64,000 bases of DNA from the NCBI GenBank assembly GCA_036303105.1, contig JAXJBF010000117.1:7522-71521 (forward strand), in the 5' to 3' direction. This document shows, in pieces, positions 34,187-43,419 of this stretch (positions are counted from its first letter, which is position 1; the number at the start of each line of letters is the position of its first letter). This stretch comes from UMGS1590 sp036303105. Lineage in GTDB: Bacteria > Bacillota > Peptococcia > Peptococcales > Peptococcaceae. The translations under genes and the position numbers were made by a program. Under the pieces are notes generated by a model. That model saw nothing but the letters and a program-made list of their open reading frames with translations, did no database searches and was not told the origin of the DNA.

Positions 34187-34749
34187 TCTATTTACAATTA
34201 TTCATCAGTTTCTTTAAGGTTGGGCTGTTTAGTTTTGGCGGCGGCTATGCTGCACTGCCGCTCATCCAAGATCAAATCGTCACCAACAACGGCTGGATCA
34301 GCATGGAAGAATTCACCCACCTGATCACCATTTCGCAAATGACGCCGGGGCCAATCGCCATCAACGCCGCCACCTTTGTCGGCATCAAAGTAGCTGGTCT
34401 GCCTGGAGCCATCCTGGCAACCGTTGGCTGTATCGCCCCTTCCTGTATCATTGTGACGATACTTGCTATTCTCTATCTCAAATATCGCAATGCCAGCGGT
34501 CTCAAAAGCATTCTCAGCACGCTGCGTCCAGCAACAGTGGCCCTCATTGGGTCAGCTGGGGTCTCCATTTTGATCACAGCGTTCTGGGGCAGCGATGCAA
34601 TCATTGACTTTGCACAAACGAACTGGCTCATGATCGTCATTTTCGCACTCTGCTTTGTGCTTTTGCGTAAAACAAAATTTGGTGCTGTGCCAATCATGAT
34701 TTTGGCAGGCGTCATCAAGCTCTGCCTGGCACTGCTCGGCATCGGTTAA
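34183..34749 (+). CDS. Chromate transporter-family subunit 2
   Basis: A 188-residue half-size CHR protein homologous to its neighbour, with FSFGGGYAALPLIQDQIV and TISQMTPGPIAINAATFVGIKVAG. The ATGA overlap with subunit 1 points to coupled synthesis in equal amounts. Confidence 0.9.
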   Translation: MIYLQLFISFFKVGLFSFGGGYAALPLIQDQIVTNNGWISMEEFTHLITISQMTPGPIAINAATFVGIKVAGLPGAILATVGCIAPSCIIVTILAILYLKYRNASGLKSILSTLRPATVALIGSAGVSILITAFWGSDAIIDFAQTNWLMIVIFALCFVLLRKTKFGAVPIMILAGVIKLCLALLGIG

Positions 34750-34754
34750 GAATA

Positions 34755-34786
34755 AAGCTCTCCGTTTTCCGGGGAGCTTTTTTTGA
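34755..34786 (+). terminator. Terminator after the chromate-type transporter
   Basis: Hairpin AAGCTCTCC/GGGGAGCTT followed by seven T. Confidence 0.75.
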
Positions 34787-34901
34787 ACACTGGTTAATTT
34801 TCTGCGTGTGATGATTGACAACGCTTCACTGGTTTTTCTCCACCTTGAAAGTTATACTTAAATCAACAGGTACCTGAACCCACACACAGGAGGAATCAAC
34901 C

Positions 34902-35987
34902 ATGAACATCGGCGAACAGATTCGCAGCTATCGCAAAGAGAAAGGTCTCACTCAAGAACAGGTTGCCACCATACTTGGCGTCACTGCCCCTGCTGTGAAC
35001 AAATGGGAACGTGCCGTCAGCATGCCCGACATCACACTCTTGCCAGCCCTGGCACGTCTTCTTGAGATAGACATGAACACCCTCTTTGCCTTCCACGAAG
35101 AACTGACCGACGAAGAAATTGCAGCCTTCGTTAATGAACTCTACGCCAAGGCCATTGGCAACGATGCTGCTGGCGCCTTTGCCGCCGCAGACACAAAGAT
35201 CCGCGACTATCCCCACTGTCATCGCCTGATCTATACCGCCGCCACCATGCTCCATGCCGCGCTTACCCTCTCTACCCTGCCAGCCAATGAAAAATCATCA
35301 TACACAGAAAAAATCATCGCCTGGTTTGACCGCAGCGCCGAAAGCGAAGACGACGCTTTACGTCTCGCCTCACGCTGGCAGCTGGCAACCCTGGCCTTAA
35401 GCAGCGGCGACCTCGACCGCGCCGAGCAGCTGATCGATCAGCTGCCAGACACAGACACTGACAGAAACCTGCTCACCATCCGCCTGCTGGCTGCTCGCGA
35501 AGCCTACGACGAGGCAGCCTTGATGAGCGAATCCCAGGTTCTTGCAAAAGTTATTGCTTTACACACCCAACTGATGCAGTTGATTGAATTTGAAGTGAAA
35601 GCCGGCCACGACGATGAAGCCGCCGCCATCGCTCAATTGACCGAGCAACTGATCACCCTCTTCGGACTCTGGCCTCATGAGGCGGCGAGCCCACACCTCG
35701 TGCTGGCACTCATGCAAAAAGACCGTGCCGCCGCTTTGCATGCCATCAATACCGTTTTCTCTGCACTTCAAACACCTTGGAACAGCGGCAGCAGCTTGCC
35801 CCAGTTCTATCGCCTCGCTGCTGCTGATCGACTGCCAGACATCACAACCACCTTCACCACTGCTTTCGTACGAGAAATGCAAACTCAATCAGAATACGAT
35901 TTTCTGCGCAATGATCCAGCCTTTCAAGCGCTGCTTTCAAACATGGTAAACACATGGCAACTACCATCTTTAGCGGTCGACAAATAA
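34902..35987 (+). CDS. XRE regulator with helical repeat C-terminus
   Basis: A 361-residue protein. The first 60 residues form an XRE/Cro helix-turn-helix (IRSYRKEKGLTQEQVATILGVTAPAVNKWERAVSMPDI). The remaining 300 are Ala/Leu/Asp-rich helices resembling TPR-type repeats (RWQLATLALSSGDLDRAEQLIDQLPD). Such regulators often bind a peptide or partner protein. AGGAGG precedes the ATG. No target gene is obvious; it stands alone between the transporter and the cupin regulator. Confidence 0.85.
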   Translation: MNIGEQIRSYRKEKGLTQEQVATILGVTAPAVNKWERAVSMPDITLLPALARLLEIDMNTLFAFHEELTDEEIAAFVNELYAKAIGNDAAGAFAAADTKIRDYPHCHRLIYTAATMLHAALTLSTLPANEKSSYTEKIIAWFDRSAESEDDALRLASRWQLATLALSSGDLDRAEQLIDQLPDTDTDRNLLTIRLLAAREAYDEAALMSESQVLAKVIALHTQLMQLIEFEVKAGHDDEAAAIAQLTEQLITLFGLWPHEAASPHLVLALMQKDRAAALHAINTVFSALQTPWNSGSSLPQFYRLAAADRLPDITTTFTTAFVREMQTQSEYDFLRNDPAFQALLSNMVNTWQLPSLAVDK

Positions 35988-36046
35988 CAAGCTCTGCAAA
36001 ACGCTCTGGCAAGAATCATTCTCCTAATGTTTTTTATTGAACGGTC

Positions 36047-36076
36047 TTGTCCTATACAATTGAAAAGTGTTATGAT
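36047..36076 (+). promoter_or_regulatory. Promoter of the XRE-cupin gene
   Basis: TTGTCC, 18-bp spacer, TATGAT. Confidence 0.5.
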
Positions 36077-36117
36077 GAATACACGTAATCAATTTGTTTT
36101 ATGGACGGGGGATTCCT

Positions 36118-36669
36118 ATGGCACTTTTTCATGGGAGCAGACTGCGCGAACTGCGCAATAGCAAGAAAATGAGCATTGCGGAGCTGGCGAAGCGCTCAGA
36201 AGTCAGCACTGGCCTGATCAGTCAGATCGAACGTGAGATGGTGATTCCATCGGTCGTCAGTATTTGGCGATTGGCGCAGGCACTCGATACCAACATCAAT
36301 TACTTTTTTGATGAAGATGAAACCGACGATAAAGTTATTATTCGCAAAAACGATCATCGTGTGGTGATTCTCTATGGCAACAGCAGCTATTACAAACTGC
36401 TCAGTTCCAGTTCGCCAGAACGGCTGCTTGATATGACTGAGATCACTTTGAAAAGCGGTTGTGCCTATGAACAAACACCATTGAAACACGACGGTGAGGA
36501 ATGCGGCTATGTTCTGAAAGGACAGCTCACTGTATTCCTAAATGGCAAAGAATACGTCTTGGAAGAAGGCGACAGCATTTATTTCAACAGCACACTGCCC
36601 CATAAATACATTAACAATGGCGATGAGGATTGTGTATCCATTTGGGCAATGACGCCAGCATTTTTCTAA
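36118..36669 (+). CDS. XRE-cupin transcriptional regulator
   Basis: A 183-residue regulator. The N-terminal helix-turn-helix is LRELRNSKKMSIAELAKRSEVSTGLISQIEREMVIPSV. The C-terminal cupin has HDGEECGYVLKGQLTVFLNGKEYVLEEGDSIYFNSTLPHKYINNGDE with the usual His/Glu residues. PuuR-like regulators of this build sense small amines or amino acids. It is convergent with the M19 dipeptidase/DUF819 pair and may control it; a palindrome upstream of DUF819 is a candidate site. Confidence 0.88.
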   Translation: MALFHGSRLRELRNSKKMSIAELAKRSEVSTGLISQIEREMVIPSVVSIWRLAQALDTNINYFFDEDETDDKVIIRKNDHRVVILYGNSSYYKLLSSSSPERLLDMTEITLKSGCAYEQTPLKHDGEECGYVLKGQLTVFLNGKEYVLEEGDSIYFNSTLPHKYINNGDEDCVSIWAMTPAFF

Positions 36670-36715
36670 TAATAAAAAAGCGTTTTCCGCGATCAAATCG
36701 CGAAAAACGCTTTTT

Positions 36716-37687
36716 TTATTGGAGCACCTGCCGAATCACACGATGCCAGTTTTTGTAGGCAATTTTTTCGACCTCTTCTTCACTGAAACCAGCTTGGCGC
36801 ATCTTATCCATAAGCGATGGCACTTGCATGCAATTTTCCAATCCTTCGGTGACAGCATTGACTTCACTGCTAAAGCTGCCGGCCGTTTCGTAGGAAATAA
36901 AATCTGTAAAGTCAAAGCCACAGGCAATATGATCGACGCCTATGAGATCTGCCATATACAGCGCATGCTGAATCAACTGGTCACTGGTTTGCAGCGCACG
37001 GTCGCGGCTAATGAATTCATTGAAGGCATTGAGTCCCACAAAACCGCCGCTTTCGGCGATGGCCTTTAACTGATCGTCACGAAGATTGCGTGGTACATCA
37101 GCCAATGCACGCACGTCAGAATGAGATGCAATGATTGGGCAGCTTACTGTGTCGACCACACCCCAAAACGATTTTTCATTGAGGTGCGAGACATCAACAA
37201 TCATGTGTTTGGCTTCCATGTGGCGCAGCATGTTCTTACCAGCCTCGGTCAGGCCACGCGCTGGATTGCCGCCAGCTCCAGTGGCAAGGCAATTTTCTTC
37301 GTTCCAGGTTAACATTGCATGGCGCAGCCCAAAGTCATACAGTGCATCAAGCTTATCGGTGTCTTCACCAATGGCACTCAAGCCTTCCGCCCCTAAAAGG
37401 ATGTAATAATCACCAGCTTGTTTTGCCGCTTCAATATCCGCTATGTTTCGCACCATAACAGCACCCTGGCATTCGTCCATTTCCTCTTTCACAGCGACCA
37501 AGAGCTGCTCCAGGCGCTTTGCATAATTGCTGGTGTAGGGTGGATCAACCCACAACACCGCACAGCTGCCTTCGATGCCACTTTTTTTCAATCGTTCCAG
37601 ATGATGGTGTTCGAGAACGTGCGTCTCTCCCTCCAGCCTTTTCACCAATACATCTGTAAAAATATCCGTATGTCCATCAAATACCAC
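36716..37687 (-). CDS. Membrane dipeptidase family (M19) peptidase
   Basis: A 323-residue zinc dipeptidase. The metal ligands are in DGHTDI (residues 5-9), a Glu in LLGAEGLSAIG, VDVSHLNEKSFW and ASHSDVRAL, with a late GFDFTDF. M19 enzymes hydrolyse dipeptides, including those with a D-residue at the C-terminal side. No signal peptide is visible, so it should be cytoplasmic. The start is GTG. It follows the DUF819 transporter by 52 bases, suggesting uptake and cleavage of one substrate. Confidence 0.9.
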   Translation of the reverse strand: MVFDGHTDIFTDVLVKRLEGETHVLEHHHLERLKKSGIEGSCAVLWVDPPYTSNYAKRLEQLLVAVKEEMDECQGAVMVRNIADIEAAKQAGDYYILLGAEGLSAIGEDTDKLDALYDFGLRHAMLTWNEENCLATGAGGNPARGLTEAGKNMLRHMEAKHMIVDVSHLNEKSFWGVVDTVSCPIIASHSDVRALADVPRNLRDDQLKAIAESGGFVGLNAFNEFISRDRALQTSDQLIQHALYMADLIGVDHIACGFDFTDFISYETAGSFSSEVNAVTEGLENCMQVPSLMDKMRQAGFSEEEVEKIAYKNWHRVIRQVLQ

Positions 37688-37739
37688 AAAATCATCTTCT
37701 TTCTTACTATATTATCATCGCTTTAGGTCTTTCCAGGCA

Positions 37740-38954
37740 TTAGACCCCCAATATCTGCCCGACAAAGGTACCCGCATAGGTCCCGATAATGTAGCCGAAA
37801 GTACCAACCAGCATGATCGGCCCAACAATGTTAATCCAACCCTTAGAAATGGCCATGGCTGCCGCTGTGGTCGGCCCGCCAATGTTTGCATTGGAGGCAA
37901 CGATGATTTCCTCGAGATTGAATTTGAACAGTTTCCCAAAAACAAAGCAAACAAGCATGTTGATGGCAATGATGATTGCGCAGAGAACAAAAAGCAGCGG
38001 TGCTTCACGCAGAATCTGAGGAATGGACGCTGGCACCCCGATGACAAAGAAGAAGAGGTAAATCAAGTATGTGCCAATTTCCTGTGTGCCAGAGGTATCT
38101 TCAAGCTGTTTGGAAAAGGCAGTTGCAACGATCATCGCAATGGTCGTCATAATCAAATACTCATTGCCGAAAAGACCATTCAACATGCTGAACAATACAT
38201 TGGATGTTGGAATGGTTGCGGCCAGAAATCCTGCGATGATTTTGGAGATCCAAACAATGATGGCGCTAATGGCCACATCAACAGCAATGTCGCGCAGAGA
38301 AATCGGTTTGCGATCCCAAAATGCTGCCGCACGCGTCTTGGCTTCATCACTGATACCTACATTTTCGACCATATCCATATGAGGATGTTTGTAGTGATCG
38401 CGGAAAAATTTGATACCAGGAATTGCAATTAATACGAAGAAATAAATGGCCATCATGCAGTTGTCTGCAACTGTTGCCGCCGCGATCATTTCACCAGGCA
38501 CATCAAACGCTTGTGACAACGCTGCAAAGTTCACACCACCGCCGATGTAAGTACCTGTCATGGTTCCAGCCAATTCTGCCAGATATGGAATGTGGCCCTG
38601 CAAGATATAAAAACCAACGACGGCACCAAACGCTGTTCCGCAAGCACCGATCAAGAACATGATCAATAATTTCCCTGAATCACGCCAAATCTTGCGCATG
38701 TCACACTGCAGCAACAGCAGCGGAATGGCCAGAGGCACCACATAGCCCCAAACAATGTCATCAAACCATGGCGCATGTGTTGGAATAATGTTAAAGTTTG
38801 TCAGCACCAAGGCGCCAATCAAGGCAATAATTGCACCAGAGATTTTCGACGCCCATGTAAAACGCTGTTCTGCCCAGATTGACACCGCAACCCAGCCACA
38901 GGTAATTGCCATGAGTGCCCACGTATTGTCTGCACTGATTAAGGTTGTTCCCAT
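37740..38954 (-). CDS. DUF819 (YjcL-like) membrane transporter
   Basis: A 404-residue protein with about 10-12 helices. Typical DUF819 features are PLAIPLLLLQCDMRKIWRDSGKLL, TGTYIGGGVNFAALSQAF and ASNANIGGPTTAAAMAISKGW. The fold is related to secondary transporters with broken helices; substrates are unproven. The ATG at 38954 follows GGGAGGA. A promoter lies about 170 bases upstream, so the leader is long. Confidence 0.88.
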   Translation of the reverse strand: MGTTLISADNTWALMAITCGWVAVSIWAEQRFTWASKISGAIIALIGALVLTNFNIIPTHAPWFDDIVWGYVVPLAIPLLLLQCDMRKIWRDSGKLLIMFLIGACGTAFGAVVGFYILQGHIPYLAELAGTMTGTYIGGGVNFAALSQAFDVPGEMIAAATVADNCMMAIYFFVLIAIPGIKFFRDHYKHPHMDMVENVGISDEAKTRAAAFWDRKPISLRDIAVDVAISAIIVWISKIIAGFLAATIPTSNVLFSMLNGLFGNEYLIMTTIAMIVATAFSKQLEDTSGTQEIGTYLIYLFFFVIGVPASIPQILREAPLLFVLCAIIIAINMLVCFVFGKLFKFNLEEIIVASNANIGGPTTAAAMAISKGWINIVGPIMLVGTFGYIIGTYAGTFVGQILGV

Positions 38955-39127
38955 AGTAATTCCTCCCGTTTTCTCCATGCTTTTTATAAAACATCGATTA
39001 AACCTTCAGTTTTCTTTTCTCTTTGCATTTGCTAAAATTTCTGAAAAAGTGTTGTGCACATTCCGGACGCTTTTTCAAAAATTCAAGATCATGAAGCAAT
39101 CATTCATTATCCTGAATTGTTGTCAAT

Positions 39128-39156
39128 ATATTAAACCTTATTGTTCCCAGTGTCAA
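39128..39156 (-). promoter_or_regulatory. Promoter of the DUF819-dipeptidase operon
   Basis: Minus strand: TTGACA (39151-39156), 17-bp spacer, TAATAT (39128-39133). Confidence 0.65.
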
Positions 39157-39163
39157 TAATTTT

Positions 39164-39180
39164 ATTGAAATTATTTCAAT
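39164..39180. promoter_or_regulatory. Palindromic operator candidate
   Basis: ATTGAAATTATTTCAAT is a perfect 17-bp palindrome 8 bp upstream of the DUF819 -35, a position suited to an activator or repressor. Confidence 0.5.
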
Positions 39181-39265
39181 ATTTTGAAGGCGCGAAATTT
39201 TTTCACTGCTATAATGTAAACTTTTCCTAACATTTATCTGGTTTTCAAAATTATTTAATATCATA

Positions 39266-39294
39266 TTGCCTTCAAATACACTTTCATATAAAAT
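39266..39294 (+). promoter_or_regulatory. degV promoter
   Basis: TTGCCT, 17-bp spacer, TAAAAT. Confidence 0.5.
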
Positions 39295-39338
39295 AGAGCA
39301 AGAACCTCAGTAGAGGTCAATGAAATGGAGGGTTTCCC

Positions 39339-40220
39339 TTGAATAATTTTGTGATCAGCTGCTGTACCCCGGTCGACTATTCCCGTGAGGCCATGAAGGC
39401 ACTCAATATCGAAACGGTTTATTATCATGTTATCTTGGACGGAAAAGATTATCTCGATGATTTCGGTGAAAGCATCAGCCCAGAACAATTGCATCAATAT
39501 ATGGTCGACGGCCATGATGTGAAAACTTCACAGGTCAGCGTTGGAGAATATAAAGCGTTTTTCCGCCCATTTCTTGAAGCTGGTAAGGATATCCTTCATA
39601 TCTCTGTTTCCAGCGGCATTTCTGGCACGTTCAATTCTGCCACTTTGGCAGCGCGTCATCTGCTGGAAGAATTTCCTGAACGCAAACTCATTGTCGTTGA
39701 TTCTCTCAGCGGCTCTGTTGGTTATGGCATGATCGTCGAAGAGGCGGCACATTTACGTGATGCTGGAAAAAACATCGAAGAGATTCGTGATTGGATTGAA
39801 GAACATCGCCAGAGCATGCAGCATTATTTCTTTTCGACCGACCTCAGCTATTTTATCAAAGGCGGCCGTATCCCACGTTACGCCGGCATTCTTGCCCAAA
39901 AAATGAAAATTTGCCCCGTTATGGTTGCCAATAACAAAGGGGAGATTGTCATGAGCGACAAGATCCGCACGCGCAAAAAGGCCATTCAACGCATTGTTGA
40001 ACGCATTGGCGAGGTGGCCATTGATGGCTATAACTACAGCGGCAAGCTCATGATCGCTCACTCTGATCTGGCTTCCGCAAAAGAAACAGCGGCGCTGATC
40101 CGCGAAAAATTTCCAAAGCTTGTTGATCTTGTCATTCGCCCACTAGGCGCCACATTCAGCGGGCACAGCGGTCCGGGCTGTGTGTGCATCTGCTTCTGGG
40201 GCAAGGCACGTGTTCAATAA
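39339..40220 (+). CDS. DegV family fatty-acid-binding protein
   Basis: A 293-residue DegV/FakB-type protein. It has SQVSVGEYKAFFRPFLEAGKDILHISVSSGISGTFNSA, the lipid carboxylate-binding region, and DLSYFIKGGRIP. FakB proteins hold a fatty acid for phosphorylation by FakA; no fakA is nearby. The start is TTG, with a GGAGGG site at good spacing and no in-frame ATG near. It ends with a strong terminator. Confidence 0.9.
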   Translation: MNNFVISCCTPVDYSREAMKALNIETVYYHVILDGKDYLDDFGESISPEQLHQYMVDGHDVKTSQVSVGEYKAFFRPFLEAGKDILHISVSSGISGTFNSATLAARHLLEEFPERKLIVVDSLSGSVGYGMIVEEAAHLRDAGKNIEEIRDWIEEHRQSMQHYFFSTDLSYFIKGGRIPRYAGILAQKMKICPVMVANNKGEIVMSDKIRTRKKAIQRIVERIGEVAIDGYNYSGKLMIAHSDLASAKETAALIREKFPKLVDLVIRPLGATFSGHSGPGCVCICFWGKARVQ

Positions 40221-40238
40221 TTTTAGCAGCCATGTTAT

Positions 40239-40270
40239 AGCAGATGTCAGCTGACATCTGCTGTTTTTTT
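40239..40270 (+). terminator. degV terminator
   Basis: The perfect inverted repeat AGCAGATGTCAG/CTGACATCTGCT is followed by a run of T. Confidence 0.8.
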
Positions 40271-40274
40271 ACGG

Positions 40275-40309
40275 AAAAAGGGGCTTGAAGCATTGCTTCA
40301 AGCCCCTTT
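40275..40309 (-). terminator. Terminator after the DUF1002 gene
   Basis: Fifteen-bp arms (AAAGGGGCTTGAAGC and complement) and a T run on the minus strand. Confidence 0.8.
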
Positions 40310-40325
40310 GCTTGTGCATTCTGTG

Positions 40326-41465
40326 TTATGCCGCAACATCGGTATTCTCGGTGTTGCTGGCTGTATCAGTAGATGCCGCACTGTCATCAGTGGTTTGCTG
40401 CTGTGTGCTGGTATCCTGTTGTTCTGCTGCAGCATCCTGTGCAGCCGTTCCCTGGTCAGCAGCGGCAGATGTTGTGCCGCTGTTCATGCTGTCATCGGTG
40501 GTCTGAACAGACTCGCTAGACTGGGTTGTGCTATTGTCACTGGTGCCATCGACAACACCAGTGGTTGAATTCTGATCGCTGGTTGTGTCGCTGGAATCAC
40601 CGCCAAAAACGCTGCGGAGCCAGTCAAAGAAGCTATTGATAATATCCTGCAATTTAGCCAAGAAGCTCTGGCCTTCATCACTGTGCAAATAATCGCTGGC
40701 TTGGCTAATGATGCTGGATACATTGTTGGCCAGGGCATCCCAGTCGATGTCAAGTTGTGAAAGCTGGTTGATCATGTCAAGAAGCTGTTGATATTGTTCA
40801 TCTGTTAACGTAATTCCCAGCTGCTGCAGCACCTGATCGACGATGCTCTGAACTTCTTCCGGACTGTTTGGTTTCTGTTCAGCAATTTCCTGTTTGATGG
40901 TGTTGATCAGATCGTTGGCCTGTTCATCACCAATTTCCTGCCCCAGTTCAGCATTGGTGACAAGCTCCTGCGTTGCAGCCTGCTTAACATCTTCGCTGAT
41001 CTGTTCACCGGTAGATACTTCGTAGGCTTTCATGATCCCCGTCAAGGCACCAGTACCGCTGACTTCGATTGGTGCTGTGATCTGCACATCGGCATCGTTG
41101 ATGCCAGCTGTGAGAATGGCGCTCTTGTAAGCATCCGGTGTCACATAGTTGATATTATGCGTGGTGACGTTAACACCACTGCCCTTCTTGGTATAGGTGA
41201 TCATTGCACAGGAATTGGTACTGTTGCCAATCTGTGCATCAGGCACCTTGCCACTAAGGTATTGACGTTCTTCTGAAATGTCCACATCAATGATCTGCGC
41301 ATTTTCACCTGCGCCAAAATATTCCAGTACTTCCTGGCGCTGCTGCTGATTCAAATTTGTCCCGATGGTGACAATCTGATCCCCAACGGCAGCATCGGCA
41401 TAAGCAGCCATAGGCATGGCCAAAAGGCCCATCAGCACAAGGGCTGAGATAAATTTCTTTTTCAT
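40326..41465 (-). CDS. Secreted DUF1002 (YpuA-like) protein
   Basis: A 379-residue exported protein. A signal peptide (KKKFISALVLMGLLAMPMAAYA) is followed by the DUF1002 domain with DQIVTIGTNLNQQQRQEVLEYFG and SNSCAMITYTKKGSGVNVTTHNINYVT. The last 90 residues are a low-complexity Ser/Thr/Gln/Asp tail. YpuA-like proteins are found in many Firmicutes and have no settled role; the tail suggests a cell-wall-exposed protein. The ATG at 41465 has a TGGAGG site. Flanked by terminators. Confidence 0.85.
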   Translation of the reverse strand: MKKKFISALVLMGLLAMPMAAYADAAVGDQIVTIGTNLNQQQRQEVLEYFGAGENAQIIDVDISEERQYLSGKVPDAQIGNSTNSCAMITYTKKGSGVNVTTHNINYVTPDAYKSAILTAGINDADVQITAPIEVSGTGALTGIMKAYEVSTGEQISEDVKQAATQELVTNAELGQEIGDEQANDLINTIKQEIAEQKPNSPEEVQSIVDQVLQQLGITLTDEQYQQLLDMINQLSQLDIDWDALANNVSSIISQASDYLHSDEGQSFLAKLQDIINSFFDWLRSVFGGDSSDTTSDQNSTTGVVDGTSDNSTTQSSESVQTTDDSMNSGTTSAAADQGTAAQDAAAEQQDTSTQQQTTDDSAASTDTASNTENTDVAA

Positions 41466-41556
41466 TGTTATCCTCCATGTCAATGTAAATCGCTTCTTGA
41501 CATCGCTACTATATCACACCAAGGTCGCAGAAACATAGCGAATTGGTAACAAAATC

Positions 41557-42108
41557 TTATACTTTTTCTTTAATTCTCTGTGGAATCCGCTGAATAATCA
41601 GCGTCACAAGTGCAAGAATCACAAATTTATCAGCAAAATCCGTAAGCACCTGTACCACAAACACGCTGATGAACAGCGGCAAGTGAACCACACCGTACAA
41701 CACTTGAACAATATACGCTGAACTGGCCGAGGTAATTCCTCCAAAAACAAAGGCACTCACAATCGCGCTAACCACCGATGCTGGCAAGCCAACAACGAGC
41801 GCCTTCACCACCAATGGCAGCCGAGCCATGTTTGGCTGCCGCAGCAAACTGGCAAACAAAGCCACTGTGATTCCATTAGGAATGAACGGAATGGCAAAGG
41901 GATCATAGCTTGCATTCAACAAACTCGACAGCAACGCACACGGAACAGCATAAAACGGACCACAGAATACCCCTACAAATATTGTTCCAAAAGTGTCGCC
42001 GTAAATAGGCAGCCGTGTAACCATGACAAGAAAACTGCCAAGGATATTCAAGCAAACGCCCAGCGCCGCAAAGGACAAACGTACCGTTTTTTTCCGTTCC
42101 GTCGTCAT
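41557..42108 (-). CDS. ECF transporter S component, substrate unknown
   Basis: A 183-residue, six-helix membrane protein. It has the ECF S-component pattern, with an early helix LSFAALGVCLNILGSFLVMV, GDTFGTIFVGVFCGPFYAVPCALLSSLLNA, and IPNGITVALFASLL. The substrate-binding subunit would join a shared EcfAAT module, which is not in the window. The ATG at 42108 follows GGTGG and overlaps the stop of a possible 25-codon leader peptide. Confidence 0.72.
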   Translation of the reverse strand: MTTERKKTVRLSFAALGVCLNILGSFLVMVTRLPIYGDTFGTIFVGVFCGPFYAVPCALLSSLLNASYDPFAIPFIPNGITVALFASLLRQPNMARLPLVVKALVVGLPASVVSAIVSAFVFGGITSASSAYIVQVLYGVVHLPLFISVFVVQVLTDFADKFVILALVTLIIQRIPQRIKEKV

Positions 42109-42182
42109 GGCGTCCACCTTCTTTCAACAGCCAATACGCTGTTCTGGCAATTGCCAGCAACTGCATCGTTTGGCAGAAGCAT
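42105..42182 (-). CDS. Possible 25-residue leader peptide of the ECF S component
   Basis: A short ORF behind a very strong ribosome binding site (AAAGGAGGAAGGGGT then ATG). Its TGA overlaps the ATG of the S component (ATGA). A 14-bp palindrome CTGGCAATTGCCAG lies inside it. It begins 28 bases after the upstream gene's stop. It may serve only for coupled re-initiation. No family recognised. Confidence 0.35.
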   Translation of the reverse strand: MLLPNDAVAGNCQNSVLAVERRWTP

Positions 42183-42210
42183 ACCCCTTCCTCCTTTTGA
42201 ACCGTTGTCA

Positions 42211-43419
42211 TTACATGCGCAGTCCCTCATCCACGCCAGACTGAATCAGCTGGTCATCGGCCGAAATGTTGTTACGTGCCAAGCGTGCATAAACGATCTC
42301 TGTAAACAAATAATACAGGGCCGCGAACAAAGGTACCGACAACAGCATCCCAACGAGGCCGTAGAGACTGCCGCCCACAGTAATTGCAAACAAGGTCCAC
42401 ATCGCTGGCAGTCCAACCGAACCGCCCACAACTTTCGGATAAATGATGTGCCCTTCCAACTGCTGCAAAACAATCAAAAAAATCAAAAACGTCAACGCTT
42501 TGATCGGGCTGACAGTGAGAATCAGCAAAGCACCCACAGCACCGCCAATAAACGCACCAAAGATTGGAATCAACGCACAAAAACCTGTAAGCACGCCGAT
42601 CATTGGTGCATACGGCAACCGCAGAATAAGCATGCCAATGGTGCATAATGTTCCTAAAATGACTGCCTCTGTCAGCTGCCCAATAATAAAATGATAAAAC
42701 TTGGCAAAACTAACCTGCGCAGCATGCACCAAATATACAGCCACGCGTTTAGACAAAAATGCAAAGCAAATTTTACGCGCCTGTACCGCCAACGTTTCCT
42801 TATTGAACAGAATATAGATGCTGAAAATAAATGCCACAACCACTTCCACCAAACTGGAAGCCAGCGAAGCCACAAAAGACACTGTAGACATTACAGCGGA
42901 TCCCAACACCGACGTCAATTCGGCAATTCTATCGTTCAACTGACTGTTGAGATAGTTTTCCAACGTGCTTGGTGAAAGATTCTGCAGCTGCTCACTGAAA
43001 TGCGCAACCGCTGGGCTGTATTTTTCAAACATTGACAGGAAATTCGTCAAATAATCGAAATAGCTTGGTACCGCTGACACAAACAACGACAGCGATGAAA
43101 TCAGCTGTGGGACAACCACGCTGATCACCAATCCTATGATTAACCAAACAAGAATGATCGCCAAAAGCACTGAAATGCCGCGCTCCATCTTCTTGAAACG
43201 CGGATTCTGAATGCGATTAAACACCCGCCGCTCAAAGAAGCGCAAAGGCACATTCAATACAAACGCAATAACAACCCCGATCAAAAACGGCCGCACCAGC
43301 TTCACCAGCCAGCCGACAAAATTGCCCACCATGTCCATATTGAACACACCGTAGACGATCAGTGCCACCACGAAAATCAGCACCAATATGCGAAACACTG
43401 AAAAATTTTTTAAGTCCAT
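42211..43419 (-). CDS. AI-2E family transporter (YdiK/YtvI-like)
   Basis: A 402-residue membrane protein. The first helix is FRILVLIFVVALIVYGVF, followed by VRPFLIGVVIAFVLNVPLRFFE and the signature region FLIFLIVLQQLEGHIIYPKVVGGSVGLPAMWTLFAITVGGSLYGLVGMLLSVPLFAALY. Family members include TqsA-like exporters and Na+/H+ antiporter-like proteins; the substrate is uncertain. AAAGGAG precedes the ATG. It is co-directional with the ECF S component. Confidence 0.92.
   Translation of the reverse strand: MDLKNFSVFRILVLIFVVALIVYGVFNMDMVGNFVGWLVKLVRPFLIGVVIAFVLNVPLRFFERRVFNRIQNPRFKKMERGISVLLAIILVWLIIGLVISVVVPQLISSLSLFVSAVPSYFDYLTNFLSMFEKYSPAVAHFSEQLQNLSPSTLENYLNSQLNDRIAELTSVLGSAVMSTVSFVASLASSLVEVVVAFIFSIYILFNKETLAVQARKICFAFLSKRVAVYLVHAAQVSFAKFYHFIIGQLTEAVILGTLCTIGMLILRLPYAPMIGVLTGFCALIPIFGAFIGGAVGALLILTVSPIKALTFLIFLIVLQQLEGHIIYPKVVGGSVGLPAMWTLFAITVGGSLYGLVGMLLSVPLFAALYYLFTEIVYARLARNNISADDQLIQSGVDEGLRM

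Larger units (their letters stand above)
38955..39338. other. Divergent intergenic region, DUF819/DegV
   Basis: This 384-base AT-rich stretch holds no gene that I can support. It contains a minus-strand promoter for DUF819, a 17-bp palindrome at 39164-39180 and a plus-strand promoter for degV. Confidence 0.6.

Noticed and set aside
41903..42211. 102-codon minus-strand frame overlapping the ECF S component
   Set aside because: It lies in another frame of the S-component gene and starts inside the stop region of the AI-2E gene without a suitable ribosome binding site.
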